Assembly: GCF_000307165.1 (NCBI RefSeq)
Contig: NC_018704.1
Coordinates: 1,426,001 to 1,490,000, forward strand
DNA: 64,000 bases
DNA from: Amphibacillus xylanus NBRC 15112
Lineage (GTDB): Bacteria; Bacillota; Bacilli; Bacillales; Amphibacillaceae
Direction: 5' to 3'
The notes below the pieces were generated by a model. The model searched no databases. It was not told the origin of the DNA and saw only the letters and a list, made by a program, of their open reading frames with translations. A program made the translations under genes and the position numbers. Positions 34,591 through 44,684 of the stretch are shown here, piece after piece; the first letter of the stretch is position 1, and every line of letters starts with the position of its first letter.

Positions 34591-35453
34591 TTGTACTCCC
34601 TCATTTCTAAACTTCCAATTACATATTGCTTATGTTGGTATATCTACTGCTGTTAATTGAATGAGTGCATTTACATCATATAATCTTTGTTGAATTAAAC
34701 GTATCGATTGATTTCGTATCGTTTGTTCAATTATATTTCTTACATGTCTACCGTTACTAAAATTATCCATGTTAGTTTCGCGTAATTGTTTTGTAAACAA
34801 ATTATATAGCTTATTTTCTGCTTCTTTTGTTAAGTTATAATCTCGATTTTTGACCATATTTTTGGCAATAGCTAATAATTGATCAGCATCGTAATCAGGA
34901 AAATCTATGATAAATGGAAAGCGTGAACGTAAACCGGGATTTGTTTCGAGAAATTCATCCATTTGTTCAGGGTACCCTGCTAAAATTAAAATAAACATTT
35001 CTTTTTGATTATCCATATGGGTGACTAACATATCAATTGCTTCCTTGCCAAAATCTTTCTCACCACCACGAGCCAATGAGTAGGCTTCATCGATAAATAA
35101 TAATCCACCATGGGCTCGTTTAATTAATGCCTTAGTCTTATGTGCGGTTTGGCCAATATATTCGCCAACTAAATCTGAACGATCTGCTTCAATTATTTTT
35201 TCTTTCTCCAATATGCCTAATTCAGCGAACCACTTAGCAAGTAGACGTGCCACTGTTGTTTTACCAGTACCTGGATTACCTTTGAATAGCATATTTAGGC
35301 TCTGACGTTCGACTTTTAAATTAACCGCTTCTCTCCTTTTATTCATCTCAATGAGTGCATATATTTCTTTCATCTTATCATAAATAAAGTCTAGACCAAT
35401 AAGATCAGCTAATACTTTTTCAATATGCGCAAATGGATTGTACTGATCATTTT

Positions 35454-37060
35454 GTATGAGTAAAATTATTGTGGGCGCAAAAATATATTAACCCCTTCAC
35501 TAAGTGAAGGGGCCAGCAAGCGATAGCGCGGTAGGAAACAAAGCAAAAGTCATGAAAAAAGGGACACTCCTTGGTAAAATGATAGTCTACTAAAACACCA
35601 TTACCGAAAGGAGAATCCCTCATGGAAAAGAATATCATAAAATACCCAAATTTAAAACAAATTGAGCAATTGGTTTGGAGACAATTACAAGAAACCTTTG
35701 GTTTCGTTATGAAACAGGTCTTGGAGGATATGGACCAACAGATTGCCGATGAACGTGATAAAAAGCGCTATCGTCTTATTGATAAAAGAAAGTTTAATAT
35801 AGCTAGTCTCTTTGGTGAGATTGAATTATATCGCAATTATTACCTTGACCGATCAACTGGGGAATATGTCTATCTTCTTGATCGTTATCTAGAGTTTGAG
35901 GAGGCCGGTTCTTTTAGTCCATTGATTGAGGAAGCTGCCATTGAGCTAGCTGTTAAGGGTCGCTCCTATCGAAATGCAGCTAATACATTACAAACTCTAT
36001 TAGGTTACCGGGTTATCAGTCATGAGGCAATTCGTCAACACCTATTAGAGGTTACGTGTAAACCTAAAAAGCGTGAACCTATACTCCAACCCGTCTTATT
36101 TGTAGAAGTAGATGGTTTATTTGTAAAACGCCAAGGTAAATGGAAAAAGGGAAAAGAAGAGAAAATAGCAGCTGTCCATCAAGGATGGGAAGTCAATGGA
36201 AAACGGGTTAGCCTTAAGAACAAACGTCATTTTATTCACAAAGGAAAGCAACCCTTTTGGGAGGCTTTTGAGGACTTTCTAATTGAAAACTTCGAATATG
36301 ACCCGACTTTTCACAAGCTGGTTATAAATGGAGATGGTGCCAACTGGATTACATCCTGTCGTGAGTATTTTAAAGGTCGTGTATTCTTTTCTCTTGATCG
36401 CTTTCATGTGGCACGAGAGGTTAAGAGTATATTCAGCAAGCATCCTCGTTATCGGTCCATTCGTAAAGCCCTTGCGGCATACAAATACAAAACGTTCTTA
36501 ACAGAGCTTAACAGTGCCGTAGGAACGCTTGAGGATGAGGAGAAGGAGGAACGACTTGTGTCGTTTATCCGCCAATTAGAAAAATATCCAGAAGCATTGG
36601 GAGATTATAGAATATGGTTAAAAGAACAGGGAATTGATACAACTGGTATGCGTCCAATGGGAAGCGCAGAGGGAACCATGAGTGTGTTTGCCAAAAGACT
36701 AAAAAATGGCCGTAGTTGGTCGGATAAAGGTGTAAGTGCCATGGGCACTGCATTAGTGGCCTTCTTGGATAATTTGTCCCTAAAGACTTTATTCGGGCGA
36801 ATAGATAAATGGACAGAAATCGAGCTGGAAAAGAAACCACCAAGACATTATAAAGAAAAGGTTAAAAGAACCATTGGTCAGGTTACCAGAGACAATCTTA
36901 TGTACCTAAAAGGAAAGGCAAATATTCCGATATACAACGTGTTAAAGGAGTTATCTGGTTTTTAAAAAAGGCAAAAACTTTATCAAGGGGTCACCTTAAA
37001 ATGATGAATCCGCTTTCATTATTAACGTAGAAAAATTGCCTACAAATACTTGACTCAAAC
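35454..37060 (+). mobile_element. ISLre2-family element, copy 1 (inserted in spoVK)
   Basis: 1607 bp with short imperfect terminal repeats (GTATGAGTAAA and, complemented, GTTTGAGTCAA) and a perfect 9-bp direct repeat GATCATTTT on both sides. It is nearly identical to the copy at 43033-44640. By eye I found one substitution in the leader (35592 region, T versus G) and one extra A near the right end of copy 2. It carries a single transposase gene antisense to spoVK. Confidence 0.95.
35622..36965 (+). CDS. ISLre2-family transposase (UPF0236), copy 1
   Basis: A 447-residue transposase. The N-terminal part is a helical DNA-binding region (LFGEIELYRNYYLDRSTGEY; AAIELAVKGRSYRNAANTL). Catalytic-core acidic residues include Asp in LFVEVDGLFVKRQGK and Asp in LVINGDGANWITSC, with Glu in RPMGSAEGTMSVFAKR. 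The ATG follows GAAAGGAG. The protein is identical to copy 2, so both were acquired recently or are kept alike by conversion. The frame is intact. Confidence 0.92.
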   Translation: MEKNIIKYPNLKQIEQLVWRQLQETFGFVMKQVLEDMDQQIADERDKKRYRLIDKRKFNIASLFGEIELYRNYYLDRSTGEYVYLLDRYLEFEEAGSFSPLIEEAAIELAVKGRSYRNAANTLQTLLGYRVISHEAIRQHLLEVTCKPKKREPILQPVLFVEVDGLFVKRQGKWKKGKEEKIAAVHQGWEVNGKRVSLKNKRHFIHKGKQPFWEAFEDFLIENFEYDPTFHKLVINGDGANWITSCREYFKGRVFFSLDRFHVAREVKSIFSKHPRYRSIRKALAAYKYKTFLTELNSAVGTLEDEEKEERLVSFIRQLEKYPEALGDYRIWLKEQGIDTTGMRPMGSAEGTMSVFAKRLKNGRSWSDKGVSAMGTALVAFLDNLSLKTLFGRIDKWTEIELEKKPPRHYKEKVKRTIGQVTRDNLMYLKGKANIPIYNVLKELSGF

Positions 37061-37212
37061 GATCATTTTCTTGTATTTGCTTTTGTTTCGTATCATGTAA
37101 AATAATATTAATTCGGTTAGCTCTTGATGTCATTTGATCGATCACTCTCCTTCATAATATATGTATACGCATGAAGAAGGAAATTTTTCGATTCAAAATC
37201 AGCTATAAATAG

Positions 37213-37256
37213 ACAAAACAGGTGTAGAGTTATTTCTTTATCTACACCTGTTTTGT
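37213..37256 (-). terminator. Terminator of hfq
   Basis: A perfect 16-bp stem (37213-37228 with 37241-37256) just downstream of hfq. It ends the mutS-mutL-miaA-hfq transcription unit. Confidence 0.88.
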
Positions 37257-37290
37257 TATGAAACTATTAACCCCCAAAGAAAACTAACGT

Positions 37291-37515
37291 TTATTCAATG
37301 TCTAAAGTAACATTTTTAGACGGGGAAAATGTAGAGATTGCATGTTTAAAAATCAGTTGTTGCTTTCCATCAGATTCGACTAAAACGGTAAAGTTATCAA
37401 AGCCTTTAATTAGTCCTCTTAATTGGAAACCATTCGTCAAAATGACAGTCACCTGAATATAATCTTTTCTTAATGCATTTAAATATTGATCTTGAATATT
37501 TACTGATTGAGCCAT
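37291..37515 (-). CDS. hfq: RNA chaperone Hfq
   Basis: A 74-residue Sm-like protein that forms hexamers and binds A- and U-rich RNA. The Sm1 motif is [20 protein letters not shown] and Sm2 is [11 protein letters not shown], the Gram-positive form of the usual KHAIST. The ATG follows GGAGGAAA. It sits 32 bp behind miaA, the conserved order, and is closed by a strong terminator. Confidence 0.97.
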   Translation of the reverse strand: MAQSVNIQDQYLNALRKDYIQVTVILTNGFQLRGLIKGFDNFTVLVESDGKQQLIFKHAISTFSPSKNVTLDIE

Positions 37516-37547
37516 TGTATTTCCTCCTCTTTTCTCTCTATATATTA

Positions 37548-38504
37548 TTAATTCTCTATATTTTCAAAAATTCCTGCTAAATCAGCTGAAATTTTTTCAA
37601 AAACTAATTCTTGATTGTCAGGAGTGATAGAATACCAATCTACATTTAGTTTATTACGAAACCAAGTATACTGTCTTTTTGCATAACGACGTGAATTTCT
37701 TTTTAATATTTCGATTGCTTCTTCTAAGCTACATTCACCTTCAAAGAAAGGAATCAATTCTTTATAGCCAATTGCTTTCATAGATTGAGCATCTCTTAAT
37801 CCATTATCATAGAAAAAGCGCGCTTCGTCAATTAATCCCTTTTGTACCATTAAATCGACACGCTGATTAATTCTAGGATATAATAATGTACGCTCCATAT
37901 TCAAGCCAATAATGGTTGAATCGTAGCGTGGGATTTTAGGTTGATTCACATGTAACTCTGTCATTGTATGGCCTGTCCGATCAATTACCTCTAAAGCTCG
38001 AATAACGCGTTGGACATTATTCGGATGTATTTGACTTGCTTGGATTGGATCAAGCGACTGTAATCTTTGGTATACTTTTTCGATACCAAATTGCTCAATT
38101 TCTTGCTCAATTTTTGCTTGATATGAAAGGTCTCTTTTTTGGTCGGAAAATTGATAATCATACAATACTGCATTTATATATAGTCCAGTGCCACCGATAA
38201 TAATCGGTAACTTCCCTCGCCGATTAATTTCAGCAATATGAGTTTGGACACTCTCTTGAAATTCTGCAACTGAAAATGACTCACTTGGATCTTTAATATC
38301 AATCATATGGTGTGGAATATTTTCTTTTTCTTCCTCTGTCACTTTTGCTGTACCAATATCCATCCCTCGGTAAATTTGCATCGAGTCTCCACTAATAATT
38401 TCACCATTAAACTGCTTTGCTAAATATATACTCAGTGCAGTCTTACCAACGGCTGTTGGTCCAACAATGACAAGAACACGATCTTGCGCTAATTTCTCTT
38501 TCAT
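37548..38504 (-). CDS. miaA: tRNA dimethylallyltransferase MiaA
   Basis: A 318-residue enzyme that adds a dimethylallyl group to A37 of tRNAs reading UNN codons. It has P-loop [51 protein letters not shown] and the tRNA-binding [12 protein letters not shown]. The ATG at 38504 overlaps the mutL stop region by position (adjacent bases), so it is translationally coupled to mutL. MiaB, which acts next on the same base, is absent from its usual place near ricA in this window. Confidence 0.96.
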   Translation of the reverse strand: MKEKLAQDRVLVIVGPTAVGKTALSIYLAKQFNGEIISGDSMQIYRGMDIGTAKVTEEEKENIPHHMIDIKDPSESFSVAEFQESVQTHIAEINRRGKLPIIIGGTGLYINAVLYDYQFSDQKRDLSYQAKIEQEIEQFGIEKVYQRLQSLDPIQASQIHPNNVQRVIRALEVIDRTGHTMTELHVNQPKIPRYDSTIIGLNMERTLLYPRINQRVDLMVQKGLIDEARFFYDNGLRDAQSMKAIGYKELIPFFEGECSLEEAIEILKRNSRRYAKRQYTWFRNKLNVDWYSITPDNQELVFEKISADLAGIFENIEN

Positions 38505-40331
38505 TTACATCACCCGCTTAAACAGCTTCTCCATCTCATAACTTGAAAAATGGATAATAATTGGTCGACCATGAGGACATGTGAATGGATCTTCTGTCCC
38601 TCGTAAATCTTCTAGTAATTTAAACATATCATCTTTATTTAAATGATGATTGGCTTTAATCGACCGTTTACATGACATTAAGATTGCCGCTTCTTCTCTT
38701 AATTTACTAATATTTATTTGACCATCTCGAATGATCTGATCAACCATATCTCTAATTATTTCTTCCTCTTCTCCAACTGGAAACCATGTTGGATGTGAAC
38801 GAATAAGATAAGTTGATTGTCCAAAATGCTCAAAATATAGGCCGACATATTCTAATTCTGCCTGATACTGCTCAATGACTAACGCTTCTTGCTGAGAGAA
38901 ATCAAATGTTAATGGAACGAGTAATTGTTGAAGCTCACGATCTACTTCACCTATCTTATCTCGAAAATACTCGTATTTAATTCGTTCTTGCGCAGCATGC
39001 TGATCGATTAAATACAAGCCCTGTTCATTTTCAGCAATAATATACGTACCATGATGCTGGCCAATTGGATACATCACTGGTACACGGTTAATCGGTTTTT
39101 CTAGCGGTGTATCAATATCTACTTCAACCTGTTGTGTAGTTTCAGTTAAGTCATAGTTTTGATAGTCTTCATTTGCTTGGTTTGACTCTGGTTCGCTTAT
39201 TGGTTCAGGATCTAGTGATTCTAGCTTTTGAGGAACAGTTTGAGTCGCTGAATCGTCCTGTATTGTTGTTTTTCTATGTTCAAATTGGAAACTTTCTTGT
39301 TCAGTTCGCGTATGTTTTGGTGTATTTAACGACACTCTTGGGATTAACGTTTCCTTGCGAAATACTTCTCGAACAGTTTCTTCAATTGCTTGATACAATT
39401 CTCTTTCTTTACTAAATCGAACTTCTAGTTTCGCTGGGTGTACATTGACATCTACTAGTATCGGGTCCATCTCGATTTGTAAAACGACGATCGGACTCTT
39501 ACCAATTGGTAATAACGTATGATAGCCTTTAAGGATGGCATGATTTAGCGGGATACTTCGAATATATCGCCCGTTAATAATTGTTGACATATAATTTCGT
39601 GATGATCGAGTCACTTCAGGTTTAGATATATAGCCGGTTATCTGATAATCAAGTGTTTTGCATTCAATTTTTAGCATCTTTTTAGCTACTGACACCCCGT
39701 ATATTTGGGCGATGATTTGAATTAAATCTCCACGACCATTTGATTGAAATAATTGTTTATCATTATGATAAAGCTCAAATCTAATGTGTGGATTAGCAAG
39801 ACTAAGACGATTCATAACATCGGTTATATGCCCTAATTCAGTATGAATTGTTTTCATATGTTTTAAACGTGCAGGCGTATTATAAAATAAGTGCTCTACT
39901 GAGATTTCTGTGCCTTGTCGGGCATCTGTACGATCTTTCTCAACTATTTTCCCACCGTCTAGAATCAATTGTGTACCTGCTTCTTCACCAGTTGATGTTT
40001 TTATCGTTAATCTGCTTACTGCTGCAATTGAAGCAAGAGCCTCTCCTCTAAAACCTAATGTTTTAACATGAAACAGATCATTTTCTGAGCGGATTTTACT
40101 TGTGGCATGTCGTAAAAAAGCACGCTCGCAATCGTCAGCAGACATACCTGAACCATTGTCTGTTATTTTAATTTTTCGCAGTCCCGCTTCTTCCACTTCA
40201 ACTTTAATCGTTGTACTACCAGCATCAATACTATTTTCAACGAGTTCTTTCACTACCGATGCTGGTCGTTCAACTACTTCTCCTGCTGCAATTTTATTTG
40301 CTAAAATATCAGGCATCGTATAAATTTTCAC
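38505..40331 (-). CDS. mutL: DNA mismatch repair protein MutL
   Basis: A 608-residue MutL. The N-terminal GHKL ATPase has [38 protein letters not shown] and [19 protein letters not shown]. The C-terminal endonuclease motif [12 protein letters not shown] fits DQHAx2Ex4E, with CPHGRP near the end, so it should nick DNA like B. subtilis MutL (no MutH needed). A variable linker separates them (about 330-400). The gene starts 3 bp after the mutS stop codon and is co-transcribed with mutS and miaA. Confidence 0.97.
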   Translation of the reverse strand: MKIYTMPDILANKIAAGEVVERPASVVKELVENSIDAGSTTIKVEVEEAGLRKIKITDNGSGMSADDCERAFLRHATSKIRSENDLFHVKTLGFRGEALASIAAVSRLTIKTSTGEEAGTQLILDGGKIVEKDRTDARQGTEISVEHLFYNTPARLKHMKTIHTELGHITDVMNRLSLANPHIRFELYHNDKQLFQSNGRGDLIQIIAQIYGVSVAKKMLKIECKTLDYQITGYISKPEVTRSSRNYMSTIINGRYIRSIPLNHAILKGYHTLLPIGKSPIVVLQIEMDPILVDVNVHPAKLEVRFSKERELYQAIEETVREVFRKETLIPRVSLNTPKHTRTEQESFQFEHRKTTIQDDSATQTVPQKLESLDPEPISEPESNQANEDYQNYDLTETTQQVEVDIDTPLEKPINRVPVMYPIGQHHGTYIIAENEQGLYLIDQHAAQERIKYEYFRDKIGEVDRELQQLLVPLTFDFSQQEALVIEQYQAELEYVGLYFEHFGQSTYLIRSHPTWFPVGEEEEIIRDMVDQIIRDGQINISKLREEAAILMSCKRSIKANHHLNKDDMFKLLEDLRGTEDPFTCPHGRPIIIHFSSYEMEKLFKRVM

Positions 40332-40334
40332 GAT

Positions 40335-42905
40335 TTAGTCCTCCTTATTTAGCAGCTGTTGTAATCGATAAAGTTCATTTAACGCTTCAATTGGTGTTAA
40401 TTCCATAATGTTAATTGATTTAAGCTTCTTCTCAACCGCTGATTGTTCTATTGGGCGTTCTTGTTCAACGGCCTCATTGACAAAAAAGCTTAACTGATCT
40501 GATTGACTCGTATTTATTTCCGATTGTTTATTTTGTTCTAGTTGTTCCAAAATAACATTCGCTCTTTCAATTAAGACATCTGGTAATTCTGCTAATTTAG
40601 CGACATGTATACCGTAGCTCTTATCTGCTGGACCTTTTCTTATTTGGTGTAAAAACACAACACGGCCTTCAAATTCCTCAGCGCGAACATGAACATTTTT
40701 CAACCTTGTTAATTGCTCAGATAGACTCGTTAATTCATGATAGTGAGTAGAGAATAATGTTTTAGCACCAATATGATCATGGACATATTCCATAATTGCT
40801 TGTGCTATCGCCATACCATCATAAGTGCTTGTCCCACGTCCAATTTCATCTAACAAAATTAAACTGTTCTTTGTTGCATAAGTTAATGCGTGTTTTGCTT
40901 CTAACATTTCTACCATGAATGTACTCTGTCCACCAACTAAATCATCTGATGCACCAATTCGAGTAAATATTTTATCAAAAATCGGTAATACCGCTTTATC
41001 TGCTGGGACAAAACAGCCGATTTGGGCCATAATCACAATTAAAGCGACCTGTCGCATATACGTACTCTTTCCTGACATGTTAGGTCCTGTAATAAGTAAT
41101 ATTTGATTGTCTTGATCTAAATAGACATCGTTTGGAACGTATGTTGTATCATTCATGACTTTTTCAACGACAGGGTGTCTTCCTTTAATAATTTCAACTT
41201 TACCGTCAGTTGTTAATTGTGGTCGACAGTAGCCTTGCTGCTCACTAATCGTAGCAAAGCTTTGAAATACATCTAATTGACTAATCTGATCAGCTAGCTT
41301 TTGTAAGCGTGGAATATATTCAAGTACCTGTTCTCGCAATTTAAGGAATAATTGATACTCAAGTTCGATACTTTTTTCTTCTGCTGACAAAATTAAGTTT
41401 TCTTTTTCTTTTAGCTCTGGGGTAATAAAGCGCTCTGCATTTGACAATGTTTGCTTACGCTCATATTTCCCTTCAGGTAAAAGATGTAGATTTGCTTTAG
41501 TTACTTCAATGTAATAGCCAAAGATTCTGTTATAACCAATTTTTAATGATTTAATTCCGGTTGCTTCTTTTTCTTGATTTTCTAGCTCTGCGATCCACTG
41601 TTTACCATTTCTCGACGCATCTCGATACTTATCTAATTCTTCATTAAATCCATCGCGAATAATGTTACCTTCTTTAATCGTTAATGGTGGATCATCTGCT
41701 AGACTCTTCTCGAGCAATAGCTTTAAATCAGTAATCGGATCGAGAGCTTGACTTAGATTGACTATTTCTATCTCTGAAAATTTTGCTAATACCTCTTTAA
41801 TTGCTGGTACCTTTGTTAAAGAGATTTTTAATTGTAAGAGATCACGTGCATTAACATTTCCAAATGCAACCCTTCCACATAATCGCTCTAAGTCATAGAT
41901 AGATTTTAAGTGCTCACGTAATTCTTCTCGTTGAATGTAATCTGCCATTAAACCATCTACAAATTGATAGCGTTTTTCGATCGCTGACTGATTTAAGAGA
42001 GGACGTTCTAAGAATGACTTTAACTTTCTTGCGCCCATTGCGGTTACAGTTTGATCAAGCACCCATAATAAACTACCCTTTTTAGTTTTTTTAATAATCG
42101 TTTCTGTTAGCTCTAGGTTACGTTTTGAGTACATATCAAGACCAAGATATTGATGAAGTTCAATAACTTTTAGCGGTTTAATATGATCTAGTGCTCTTTT
42201 TTGTGTCATTTCTAAGTAGCTAATGAGTTGACTGAAGCCCGTTATGATCTGTTTACTATCGATTCGTTCAACTAAATGGTCATATGACGCTTTTAATTCT
42301 GTTTGCTCTCCATATGAAATGGTGATATTTAAACGATCAATCAAACTTTGTCTTTTTAATTCTGGTAATTGAGGTGAAATAATGACTTCTTTTACTGGAC
42401 GATTATATAACTCATTTAATACTTGAGCCCAACCTGTCGTAACAAGCGCACCACTCGTCTCACCAGTTGATAAATCAATGTAGACTATTGAATATGTATC
42501 TTCATCAAAATTAGCTAAACTAGCTAAATAATTATTTTCTTTCTCATCTAGCATAACACCGTCCATCACTGTTCCTGGCGTAATTAACTGAACAACTTCT
42601 CTTTTGACGACGCCTTTAGCCTCTTTTGGATCTTCTACTTGCTCACAGATAGCAACTTTATAGCCTTTTTCCACTAAATTTTTAATGTAATTTGTTGCAG
42701 AATGGTGTGGGACGCCGCACATTGGAATCCGTTCTTTCCCACCACCATCACGACTAGTCAATGTAATCTCTAATTCTCGAGCTGCTTTAACGGCATCATC
42801 GAAGAATAATTCGTAAAAATCTCCCAATCTAAAAAACAGAAAACTGTCTTTGTGCTGTGCTTTAATTTTTAAATATTGCTCAATCATCGGCGTATATTTA
42901 GTCAT
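40335..42905 (-). CDS. mutS: DNA mismatch repair protein MutS
   Basis: An 856-residue MutS. The mismatch-binding motif FFRLGDFYELFFDDA is near residue 25; the ATPase has Walker A TGPNMSGKSTYMRQ, LILLDEIGRGTSTYDG and STHYHEL. Near the C-terminus is a short clamp-binding-like QLSFF. Start at ATG 42905 after AAGGAG. In Bacillus mutS follows cotE; here an ISLre2 element lies between them (44640 to 43033), so mutS transcription must start in the 127-bp gap or in the IS, whose transposase gene reads toward mutS. Confidence 0.97.
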   Translation of the reverse strand: MTKYTPMIEQYLKIKAQHKDSFLFFRLGDFYELFFDDAVKAARELEITLTSRDGGGKERIPMCGVPHHSATNYIKNLVEKGYKVAICEQVEDPKEAKGVVKREVVQLITPGTVMDGVMLDEKENNYLASLANFDEDTYSIVYIDLSTGETSGALVTTGWAQVLNELYNRPVKEVIISPQLPELKRQSLIDRLNITISYGEQTELKASYDHLVERIDSKQIITGFSQLISYLEMTQKRALDHIKPLKVIELHQYLGLDMYSKRNLELTETIIKKTKKGSLLWVLDQTVTAMGARKLKSFLERPLLNQSAIEKRYQFVDGLMADYIQREELREHLKSIYDLERLCGRVAFGNVNARDLLQLKISLTKVPAIKEVLAKFSEIEIVNLSQALDPITDLKLLLEKSLADDPPLTIKEGNIIRDGFNEELDKYRDASRNGKQWIAELENQEKEATGIKSLKIGYNRIFGYYIEVTKANLHLLPEGKYERKQTLSNAERFITPELKEKENLILSAEEKSIELEYQLFLKLREQVLEYIPRLQKLADQISQLDVFQSFATISEQQGYCRPQLTTDGKVEIIKGRHPVVEKVMNDTTYVPNDVYLDQDNQILLITGPNMSGKSTYMRQVALIVIMAQIGCFVPADKAVLPIFDKIFTRIGASDDLVGGQSTFMVEMLEAKHALTYATKNSLILLDEIGRGTSTYDGMAIAQAIMEYVHDHIGAKTLFSTHYHELTSLSEQLTRLKNVHVRAEEFEGRVVFLHQIRKGPADKSYGIHVAKLAELPDVLIERANVILEQLEQNKQSEINTSQSDQLSFFVNEAVEQERPIEQSAVEKKLKSINIMELTPIEALNELYRLQQLLNKED

Positions 42906-43032
42906 AAACAAATACTCCTTAAACTTACTATAATGAATGATTGAAAAATCAATCCGTAAGCGTTTATTATTTCATGTAGCCTTATTATTATAACATAGAG
43001 ACCGTGAGGGGATAAAATCATTCAAAAAAATA

Positions 43033-44640
43033 GTTTGAGTCAAGTATTTGTAGGCAATTTTTTCTACGTTAATAATGAAAGCGGATTCATCATTTTAAGG
43101 TGACCCCTTGATAAAGTTTTTGCCTTTTTTAAAAACCAGATAACTCCTTTAACACGTTGTATATCGGAATATTTGCCTTTCCTTTTAGGTACATAAGATT
43201 GTCTCTGGTAACCTGACCAATGGTTCTTTTAACCTTTTCTTTATAATGTCTTGGTGGTTTCTTTTCCAGCTCGATTTCTGTCCATTTATCTATTCGCCCG
43301 AATAAAGTCTTTAGGGACAAATTATCCAAGAAGGCCACTAATGCAGTGCCCATGGCACTTACACCTTTATCCGACCAACTACGGCCATTTTTTAGTCTTT
43401 TGGCAAACACACTCATGGTTCCCTCTGCGCTTCCCATTGGACGCATACCAGTTGTATCAATTCCCTGTTCTTTTAACCATATTCTATAATCTCCCAATGC
43501 TTCTGGATATTTTTCTAATTGGCGGATAAACGACACAAGTCGTTCCTCCTTCTCCTCATCCTCAAGCGTTCCTACGGCACTGTTAAGCTCTGTTAAGAAC
43601 GTTTTGTATTTGTATGCCGCAAGGGCTTTACGAATGGACCGATAACGAGGATGCTTACTGAATATACTCTTAACCTCTCGTGCCACATGAAAGCGATCAA
43701 GAGAAAAGAATACACGACCTTTAAAATACTCACGACAGGATGTAATCCAGTTGGCACCATCTCCATTTATAACCAGCTTGTGAAAAGTCGGGTCATATTC
43801 GAAGTTTTCAATTAGAAAGTCCTCAAAAGCCTCCCAAAAGGGTTGCTTTCCTTTGTGAATAAAATGACGTTTGTTCTTAAGGCTAACCCGTTTTCCATTG
43901 ACTTCCCATCCTTGATGGACAGCTGCTATTTTCTCTTCTTTTCCCTTTTTCCATTTACCTTGGCGTTTTACAAATAAACCATCTACTTCTACAAATAAGA
44001 CGGGTTGGAGTATAGGTTCACGCTTTTTAGGTTTACACGTAACCTCTAATAGGTGTTGACGAATTGCCTCATGACTGATAACCCGGTAACCTAATAGAGT
44101 TTGTAATGTATTAGCTGCATTTCGATAGGAGCGACCCTTAACAGCTAGCTCAATGGCAGCTTCCTCAATCAATGGACTAAAAGAACCGGCCTCCTCAAAC
44201 TCTAGATAACGATCAAGAAGATAGACATATTCCCCAGTTGATCGGTCAAGGTAATAATTGCGATATAATTCAATCTCACCAAAGAGACTAGCTATATTAA
44301 ACTTTCTTTTATCAATAAGACGATAGCGCTTTTTATCACGTTCATCGGCAATCTGTTGGTCCATATCCTCCAAGACCTGTTTCATAACGAAACCAAAGGT
44401 TTCTTGTAATTGTCTCCAAACCAATTGCTCAATTTGTTTTAAATTTGGGTATTTTATGATATTCTTTTCCATGAGGGATTCTCCTTTCGGTAATGGTGTT
44501 TTAGTCGACTATCATTTTACCAAGGAGTGTCCCTTTTTTCATGACTTTTGCTTTGTTTCCTACCGCGCTATCGCTTGCTGGCCCCTTCACTTAGTGAAGG
44601 GGTTAATATATTTTTGCGCCCACAATAATTTTACTCATAC
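43033..44640 (-). mobile_element. ISLre2-family element, copy 2 (between cotE and mutS)
   Basis: 1608 bp, inverted relative to copy 1, flanked by a perfect 9-bp direct repeat AAAAAAATA (43024-43032 and 44641-44649). The duplicated target is the T-tract of the cotE terminator, so the terminator kept its hairpin and one copy of the tract. As both copies have matching direct repeats, no inversion between them has been fixed. Confidence 0.95.
43129..44472 (-). CDS. ISLre2-family transposase (UPF0236), copy 2
   Basis: 447 residues, identical in protein sequence to the copy at 35622-36965, with the same leader and GAAAGGAG site. It reads toward mutS, so transcription from the IS could enter mutS-mutL-miaA-hfq. 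I saw no clear terminator between the transposase stop (43129) and mutS. Confidence 0.92.
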   Translation of the reverse strand: MEKNIIKYPNLKQIEQLVWRQLQETFGFVMKQVLEDMDQQIADERDKKRYRLIDKRKFNIASLFGEIELYRNYYLDRSTGEYVYLLDRYLEFEEAGSFSPLIEEAAIELAVKGRSYRNAANTLQTLLGYRVISHEAIRQHLLEVTCKPKKREPILQPVLFVEVDGLFVKRQGKWKKGKEEKIAAVHQGWEVNGKRVSLKNKRHFIHKGKQPFWEAFEDFLIENFEYDPTFHKLVINGDGANWITSCREYFKGRVFFSLDRFHVAREVKSIFSKHPRYRSIRKALAAYKYKTFLTELNSAVGTLEDEEKEERLVSFIRQLEKYPEALGDYRIWLKEQGIDTTGMRPMGSAEGTMSVFAKRLKNGRSWSDKGVSAMGTALVAFLDNLSLKTLFGRIDKWTEIELEKKPPRHYKEKVKRTIGQVTRDNLMYLKGKANIPIYNVLKELSGF

Positions 44641-44649
44641 AAAAAAATA

Positions 44650-44674
44650 AAGCGTACAGTGTAACTGTACGCTT
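44650..44674 (-). terminator. Terminator of cotE
   Basis: An 11-bp stem (AAGCGTACAGT with its complement) around GTA; on the minus strand it is followed by TTTATTTTTTT at 44641-44651. The T-tract is the duplicated target of ISLre2 copy 2. Confidence 0.9.
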
Positions 44675-44684
44675 ACAACTACTA

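Larger units (their letters stand above)
34630..37133 (-). pseudogene. spoVK: Stage V sporulation protein K, split by an ISLre2 element
   Basis: SpoVK is an AAA+ ATPase needed for spore maturation. The 3' part (from 35453 down to 34630) holds the Walker A GNPGTGKTTVARLL, Walker B LLFIDEAYSL, and sensor segments. The 5' part lies beyond the IS: ATG at 37133 after GAAGGAG, giving MTSRANRINIILHDTKQKQI and four more residues. The 9-bp duplication (GATCATTTT at 35445-35453 and 37061-37069) joins both parts in frame (QEND then QYNPFAHIEKVL), restoring about 295 residues. As it stands the protein lacks its first 24 residues and start site. An internal ATG (35373) could start a 247-residue ATPase core, but without its promoter. 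Confidence 0.93.

Noticed and set aside
36565-36843. 92-codon frame antisense to the ISLre2 transposase (also 43251-43529)
   Set aside because: A shadow of the real transposase frame; identical in both copies only because the elements are identical.
35454-44640. The two ISLre2 copies as an already mobilised composite transposon
   Set aside because: Each copy has its own, different 9-bp repeat, which shows independent insertions; a composite would share one repeat at the outer ends only. The genes between are in their ancestral order.
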